A stretch of 64,000 nucleotides of DNA from Ilyonectria destructans. Taxonomy: Eukaryota > Ascomycota > Sordariomycetes > Hypocreales > Nectriaceae. The stretch is from positions 930,001 to 994,000 of the forward strand of contig JAHEWK010000018.1 in assembly GCA_020740775.1 (NCBI GenBank), written 5' to 3'. Positions 58,181 to 64,000 of this stretch are shown piece after piece (positions within the stretch are counted from its first letter, which is position 1; every line of letters starts with the position of its first letter). The translations under genes were made by a program, and so were the position numbers. The notes beneath the pieces are model-generated. The model was not told the DNA's origin, did not search any database, and saw only the letters and a program-made list of their open reading frames with translations.

Positions 58181-60940
58181 TGAGGCTTATATCTCCTAAT
58201 AGGGAAACATCTTATTAGATAGAATCTCGAGTCGGTCGCAGGAAATTCTACTGGTAAGGCTTTAATAGGATCTGCAGCAGCTCGATATCTAAGGGATATT
58301 AAAGATAGAGGTTAGATAAGGTAAGTAGTAGCAGTTAAAATAGACTTAAATAAATCTCTTAAAAATAAAGGTAATAATTAAATAGATTCTCTAGTAGTTT
58401 TAAGTTTTTTTAGTTTTTCTAAATTCTAGAAAAAATCTCTATAGAAGTAAAAACTTATATCTTTTTCTATATAGTTTTTAATTTTCTTTTTTAAGTTTCT
58501 TTTTTAATTTTATTTAGACTCTTTTTAGGTATTTTTATTAGTAACTAGCTATCTTAAGTATTTCTAACTGTTGGAGGTTATAAGGCAGTGGAATAAAGTA
58601 ATATAATTATAAAAGAAATATCCTAATAAAGGATATAAGGTTAAGGGGTATATAAAGATAAGAGGTAGATAGTATAAGATAGTATAAGATAGTGTATTAA
58701 TAGTGTATTATGTAGTGATGATATAAATTAATTCTGGAATTACCCAGAGGGTCTCAGCCTTTTTATAGACAATTTGCTTAAAATCCAGCTATTGTATTAA
58801 GACAATATATATACCATTGGAAAGCCTAAAATTCCAGCTTTCTTATGGTACTGCATTTGTCCTTATGGGTACTTTCCTTATTGAGTAATATTGATTCCAA
58901 ATAGCGTATACTTTAAAATCAACTGATTTCAAAGCGCGGATAGATTAATAAGCCGATTCGGGCTGATTAGTCATACAGTATGAATATCAGTAATAATACT
59001 GTATTTTAGTATCTTCTTATAAGAATTTTTATAGGATTTTTAAGCTATATTTTAAAGCTTAAAGCTTAAAGCTTAATCTTATAAAGAAGTTATAAAGTTA
59101 TATATTTATAGACTTTAACACTAACTGTTTATTATACTATATATTTAGTCTATTTAAAGGTTAATAGTTACTTAAATAAATTAAGGTTTTTAATTTAACT
59201 AATTATCTTTTTAAATATCTTAATAAGCTATAGAAATAGTTACTATTATTTAAAAAGATAATATTAAGCTGTAATATTTAATTTTAGTTTTAAAAGCTAT
59301 TTGTAAGGATGTACGCTATAGGGTCGGGCGAGCCCTATAGGCCCCTTATATCTGGATGTGTGGTGCAGTCTCCGCAGGTTGTGTGGATACTGATTGATCT
59401 TTTGGCCCTACGGGCTAGAGGTCTATTGCTGCGGGTCAGGCACACCACCCTATCCCTTACACTATTATAAAAATAATAATTTAAGATATAAATATTTAGT
59501 ATATTATATACTTAAATATATAATATACTTATTATTTAGTTTTTTTTAGCTTTACTTAATATTATTAAATAGATTAAAGCTATATAGTATTCTTAAATAG
59601 TAAAAATAAATAGTAAGTACTATACTCAGTATCAGTAGATATAGTAGCTAAATAATAAGATTATTATATATTAATCTTTATCTTAAGTTTTAATTTAACC
59701 CTTTTAATTTTAATTTTACTATCTGTAGAAAATAGAATTAATTAATAATTCTATTATCTGCAGTTAATAATCTTACTATTTGCAGTTAATAACCTTAAAA
59801 TAAAAATCTTATTTTAAGTAATAAAATATAAGAGAGATTAATGTCTTTTATTATTAAAAGATTAACTTTCCTTCTAATAATTATTCTATTTTAATAACTT
59901 TTATTATATTAATTATTATTTATAAAGCTCTTATTAATAATAACTCTATATATTAGAAATATAAAACTAGATTCTAATATAATATTAAATTCCTTTAGAA
60001 TCTATAAGATAAAATAGAAAGAAATAAGTTAAATACCTACTGAAAATTCCTCTAGAAAAATAGCCTATTTAGCCTCTTACTATACTATCTAAAATACCTA
60101 GATATAAGCCAATAGATTGTATTAGCTATTTTCAGATACAGCTTATTTCTTAATAATAGAAATAGAGTCAATTTATAAGGAAATCCAGTTATCAGCATCA
60201 ACATTATCTATATCCGGAGAGAGAAGGCCACACTATACGATTTAGCTGAAGACGTCGAAAATAGCGATAATAAAAGGGGCCAAAAGTTTATCAAGCAAAT
60301 TGGCAGTAAGGCGTACGAGCCCTAGTTCCAGGAGCTGTTAGGTTGCATCGAGCTGGTATGGATGCTAGCCACCTAGGGCGCTGGCTAGAGGGCGGATTCG
60401 AATAACTTAAACGGGTCATTATGGGCGTTGAAGATCTTGGGGCGTTCTAGAGGTCGGGTTGTGGGATTTGCAGGTTTAGACATTAAGGTTAGAATGGGTC
60501 GAAAAAGTTAGATAGAATTCCAGCAGAAGAAGAAAAAAAGCAGCTTAAAACCTAAACTTAGGCCTTAGTAACTGTAATATATATAATAAAAATACAGTAA
60601 ATTTAAATATTAGGTTCCCTTATTGAGGGTAATATACTTATTATATATACTATATTATTATCTCTTTTTAAAATTATTTATTATAGCTTATAAAATTAGC
60701 TATATAGTATAAATTTCATTTAAACTTAATATATACTTAGTATAATTAGATATCTTATAAATTTTTTAATAATTATATAATTTTATACTTAAGTAATTTT
60801 AATTAAATTATCTTAAAGCTTACTTTATTATAAGCTAATAAATAAGTTTAAATCAAGCTTAATTCTATTAGATTATATCTGTTAAATTAGATTATATACA
60901 GAGTATCTAATAATTTAGTTATATAATAATATCTAAGGTG
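58181..60940. repeat. AT-rich, TpA-rich gene-free block (RIP-like)
   Basis: Almost 2.8 kb without any ORF of note, dominated by A/T, with frequent TA dinucleotides and short direct repeats such as AAAGCTT x3 at about 59056-59080. This is the usual appearance of a RIP-mutated repeat in Pezizomycotina. Two less AT-rich islands survive (59310-59461 and about 60180-60500). Confidence 0.65.
59310..59461. mobile_element. candidate short LTR-like insertion inside the AT-rich block
   Basis: A 152-bp GC-richer island opens TGTACGCTATAGGG and closes CCCTATCCCTTACA, imperfect inverted ends beginning TG and ending CA. No target-site duplication is visible. A solo LTR or TRIM-like unit is possible. Confidence 0.35.
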
Positions 60941-61297
60941 CAGCCAATCAGTCGCCGAGTCTTTACTGAGCGCAGCCTGAATAGAAAGGCAGTTATAGCA
61001 GTCTATTAGCTAGATGCCTTTAGCCCCCACTTTTACAGGGGACTGAGGACCTTATATATACAGTCACAGCCGGGGAGACCCAGCCACAAACACACACACA
61101 CACACACACAATACACACAATCAAGTCATCTAAGTGCCACGCTTGCTTGCTGACAGGTCCAGTCTGTCTCAACTGGCCTCTCCCCGCTCTTCCCCGCGAC
61201 GGCTAATTTAAAACCCCGCAAGTAGGCCCTAGTCCTGCGCCCCCAGCATAGTCAGCTTCTTCGGGCCGATTCTCTTGACTATGGGCAAGTTCCCATC
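60941..61297. repeat. GC-normal flank with CA microsatellite
   Basis: A (CA)n run lies at 61089-61110, followed by ATACACACAA. No gene seen. Confidence 0.6.
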
Positions 61298-61711
61298 TTG
61301 CACGACTCGAGCCAGGAATTCCACCTCAGTCTCGCACCACCGAAACCACCCGAGACCTGGGGGGAAAACATCCGTTTGCTGTCCACTGCCTGCTTCAATC
61401 ATCGAACGACCCGGTTGTATTTAACGGTCCAAGTTGGGGAGGAAAAGATCGTCTCATGTAACTGGATGCCAGCCAAATCGTATCGCAACTTGAACTTGGG
61501 GTGTTATTTCCAAGAGCAAGTATACGGTGACTTTGTTCCAGGACCCAGACTTGATGTCCCTTTCTTTCCTCTTTCCATGAGGCTTTACTCTTGGAGGCTC
61601 AATTGTGGGGATGGAAAGGCAAAGTCGCTGCATCAAATATTCCAACAGGTTAGTCTATGCACCCAAAAGGATCTAGGTACCCTTAATCCGGAGGAAATAT
61701 TCTGCGCGTAA
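61298..61711 (+). CDS. uncertain 137-codon open frame, unrecognised
   Basis: Open from ATG to TAA-type stop, beginning MHDSSQEFHLSLAPPKPPET and ending TLNPEEIFCA. No signal peptide, no domain, no homology I can name. It lies between the AT-rich block and the retroelement LTR, so it may be part of another repeat. Listed only because no other feature explains this stretch. Confidence 0.2.
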   Translation: MHDSSQEFHLSLAPPKPPETWGENIRLLSTACFNHRTTRLYLTVQVGEEKIVSCNWMPAKSYRNLNLGCYFQEQVYGDFVPGPRLDVPFFPLSMRLYSWRLNCGDGKAKSLHQIFQQVSLCTQKDLGTLNPEEIFCA

Positions 61712-62032
61712 TGAGCCTGGTCTAGTTTTACCAGAGGGTGCGCCACCGTGAGTCGAATGAGAGCGGCTATAGATATCGTCTGGGATCAGTTCCTGAAGCA
61801 TTCGAGAGAAAGGAAATGTGAAAGGCCTCTAGTGAGTTGATTCAACTAACTAGTCCCTATGCTGTTTACTTTCAAGATGAAGAAAGGAAAGAATCTAAAT
61901 ACAAACTGGGTGCGTGAAGACGCGTTATATCTTCTTTAATATAGAAGATTCGAGAATCAACTCGATGGCGCTGTGGAGAAGAATTCGGGCTTGGCGGCAG
62001 AGCCGCCAGCCAAGTGGGCCTGACCCGTTACA
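61712..62032 (-). mobile_element. 3' LTR region of the Ty3/gypsy element (inner end fixed, outer end approximate)
   Basis: Immediately after the pol stop, on the minus strand, a purine tract GGAGGAGGGGGG (62036-62047) is followed by TAATG and TGTAACGGGTCAGG (from 62032), fitting a polypurine tract and the 5' TG of an LTR. The other LTR end cannot be fixed without the second LTR. The given outer limit is a guess. Confidence 0.45.
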
Positions 62033-64000
62033 TTACCCCCCTCCTCCAGAGTTGGCGTGTATCTCACGATGATTTTCGAAGTTGACTCTCTTCTTCTTCC
62101 GCTTTGTCCATTGTTTCCATGCATCCGTATGCCGTACAGCACTGAGATGCTCCCACGTGGGTCTCGAATAGTCCACCCACTTCACGAGCACCTTCTTGTG
62201 CGTGCCTTCCTTCTTTTCATCGAGGATGCGTTCAACGAGGTACATCTCTTGACCGTCCACCAGCACTGGTGGGGCGCTCTCGTGATCGACCTGCTGTGAT
62301 GGTAGCGGGTCGTCAGGGACGGGCCGGAGCAAATCCACATGGAATACTGGGTGTATGCGTCCGGGCACGTCTAACTTGTAGGCGTGTGGGTTAATCTCCT
62401 CGACCACTTGGTATTTTGCATGTAGCCAGTCCAGCTTCTTACAAGGCCGTGACGTCTTGACGTTCTTCAGATTAAGGTATACCCAGTCTCCAGGCTTGTA
62501 GCGGGGCGAGGCAGTTCTGTGCCTGTTGGCTTGGGCTTGCTGTATCTCTTGGGCCATAGCTATTGCAGCTTGCGCAAACTCTGTGGCGTCCTGAAGTCTC
62601 TGGATGAAGTCTTCTGCCATAACCTCGCCCTCCCTCGCATCTTCTGCTCTTCGATCCTCGACTAGCTGAATTGGCTCGTTGTGGTAGCCGTGCATGAAGA
62701 AGAACGGGCTTAGGCCGGTAGAGGCCGCGTCCCTCTCGTTGATTGTTGCCATGGCTATTGGTAGCAGGTCTAGCCAATTCTCTTGGAGATAGTTTGTCCA
62801 TATTCGTAGGATCTTCTCAACCTCTTGGTTCATTCGCTCCGTCGCTCCATCCGTCTGTGGGTGGTACGCCGTCGATAGCCGCTGCTCGATCTGCAGCAGT
62901 TTGCAGAAGTGCTTCCACATGTCGCTGACAAACTGGGGCCCACGGTCACTGGTTATGGCTGTTGGAATACCATGGACCGGGTAGTGCCGTTCGAAGAGTC
63001 TCTTAGCAACCGCTTCCGAGGAGATATCGCTCATGCCTTCGAGTTCGACGCCTTTGGTAAGCCGGTCTGTGACTACCATGCAGTTCGTCGCGCCATCCCG
63101 TCCCGATGGTGGGAGGTCCGTAATGAAGTCGATAGTGACCTCGCTCCATATTCGTTGCGGAATGGGTAATGGCTTCAGGAGCCCTCTCTTCGTGTCTCTC
63201 CAAATGGTGTTCCTTCCGCAGACCTCACAGTTACGCACGAATTGGCGTACTTCGCTAGCTGCGCCCGGCCAAAAGAAGCGTCTCGACAGAATAGAGTACG
63301 TAAGGTCTCTCCCCGGGTGCCCGGTAATGTGGGAGTCGTGTGTTGCTTGAATAATCTTCGTGCGCAGCGGCTCAGAGTTGGGTATCCAGACACGATTCCG
63401 GAAGCATAGGAGACCTTTGTCATCCAGTGAGCATTCTGAGATACTCACAACCTTCTCCTTTTGCAACTGTGTCGGTAAGTTCTTCTCTCCATTCGCTACT
63501 AGCTTCGTGAGTTCCTGGTAGAGCTTGTCCTCTCGGCGTGCGGCGTCCCAAAGTTGCTGCAATTCCTGGTCCTCGAATAGCCTGATATCCTTTTCGAAAT
63601 CAAACTCCAGGGCGCCCTCAGTGTTGGTGGAAACTGTCGAGATGCGTACCCTTCTAAGATGGTCGTCCTGAAAGAGCCTCATAATGCGTGCCTTGAGCCG
63701 CTCGTCCGAGTAGTCGGCTGGCATATCTTGGTCTCGTCGAGAGAGCGCGTCTGGCAGTCCAGCCTTCTTTCCGGGTCTCCATTCGAGTGTGAAATGGAAC
63801 CTGGATAAGAACTCCGACCATCGTACTTGTCTTTCCGTTAATCTTCTCTCCGAATAGAAGTATTTCAGATTCTGATGGTCCGTGAGGATCCTGAAATTCT
63901 TCACAGCTCGCAGCTCTGGTTCCCATTGCTCCAGACACCTTACAATAGCAAGCAGTTCCTTGTCGTGAATAGCGTAGTTGACCTCTGCTGGCGAGTGTTT
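62033..64000 (-). mobile_element. Ty3/gypsy retrotransposon pol (RNase H C-terminus, integrase, chromodomain), 5' part outside window
   Basis: The frame is open from the right edge to the stop at 62033, at least 655 codons. The edge reads KHSPAEVNYAIHDKELLAIV and FRILTDHQNLKYF (RNase H region). The integrase has an HHCC zinc domain (HDSHITGHPGRD...CEVCGR) and DDE core: D in VTIDFITDLP, D in TSDRGPQFVS, E in TDGATERMNQEVEK. A GPY/F-like module (YKPGDWVYL...KLDWLHAKYQVV) precedes a C-terminal chromodomain (YLVERILDEKK...VLVKWVDYSRPTWEH), which marks the chromovirus clade and is thought to direct insertion to heterochromatin. No stops or frameshifts are visible, so this copy looks young. Confidence 0.93.

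Overview
The window is nuclear DNA of a filamentous ascomycete, probably a Sordariomycete, though I cannot place the genus. The signs are short GT-AG introns (about 45-77 nt) with CTAAC/CTGAC-like branch sites, Pezizomycotina-specific families (DUF7580, Zn2Cys6 and DUF3425-bZIP regulators, PTH11-type receptors, CFEM), dispersed single genes on both strands, and an AT-rich block with the look of repeat-induced point mutation (RIP). I rebuilt gene models by joining exons. For all except the 3' end of the bZIP gene, the 5'-incomplete DUF7580 gene and the relics, the exon sum is a multiple of three and ends in a stop.

Layout. 0-3 kb: a divergent pair, a DUF7580 protein (cut by the left edge) and a C2H2 zinc-finger protein. 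4.1-4.7 kb: a small secreted Ala/Ser/Thr-rich GPI-type wall protein. 5.9-18.1 kb: a candidate catabolic cluster of MFS transporter, Zn2Cys6 activator, FAD-linked D-2-hydroxyacid (D-lactate type) dehydrogenase, ThDP-dependent decarboxylase/synthase and amino acid/choline-type permease. The activator and dehydrogenase share a 225-bp divergent promoter with two CCG...CGG palindromes, and one of these recurs almost intact upstream of the ThDP enzyme. 19.4-22.9 kb: a PTH11-like receptor and a GNAT acetyltransferase.

24-34.6 kb holds an intact CYP65-like P450, a bZIP/DUF3425 regulator and an alpha/beta hydrolase, interleaved with three broken genes: an Old Yellow Enzyme, a DHA2-type MFS exporter and a polysaccharide deacetylase. 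It reads like a secondary-metabolism or detoxification locus in decay. 35.8-46.8 kb: a GH93/BNR glycosidase, a secreted carboxylesterase, a glutathionyl-hydroquinone reductase, a CFEM-PTH11 receptor killed by three in-frame stops, a small secreted protein with five introns and an HRI1-like protein. 48.3-54.3 kb: a multi-pass GT90 (CAP10-like) and a GT69 (CMT1/CAP59-like) glycosyltransferase, divergently oriented, then a GH12 xyloglucanase/endoglucanase converging on the GT69.

The right end is repeat-dominated: a DAL5-like permease relic (54.8-55.5 kb), a 178-bp hairpin element (57.1 kb), a gene-free AT-rich block (about 58.2-60.9 kb), and the 3' half of an intact chromodomain Ty3/gypsy retrotransposon on the minus strand that runs off the right edge. 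Five protein-coding relics lie within one window, and several of their nonsense codons sit where the family has Trp (TGG to TAG/TGA). This suggests G:C to A:T mutational pressure.
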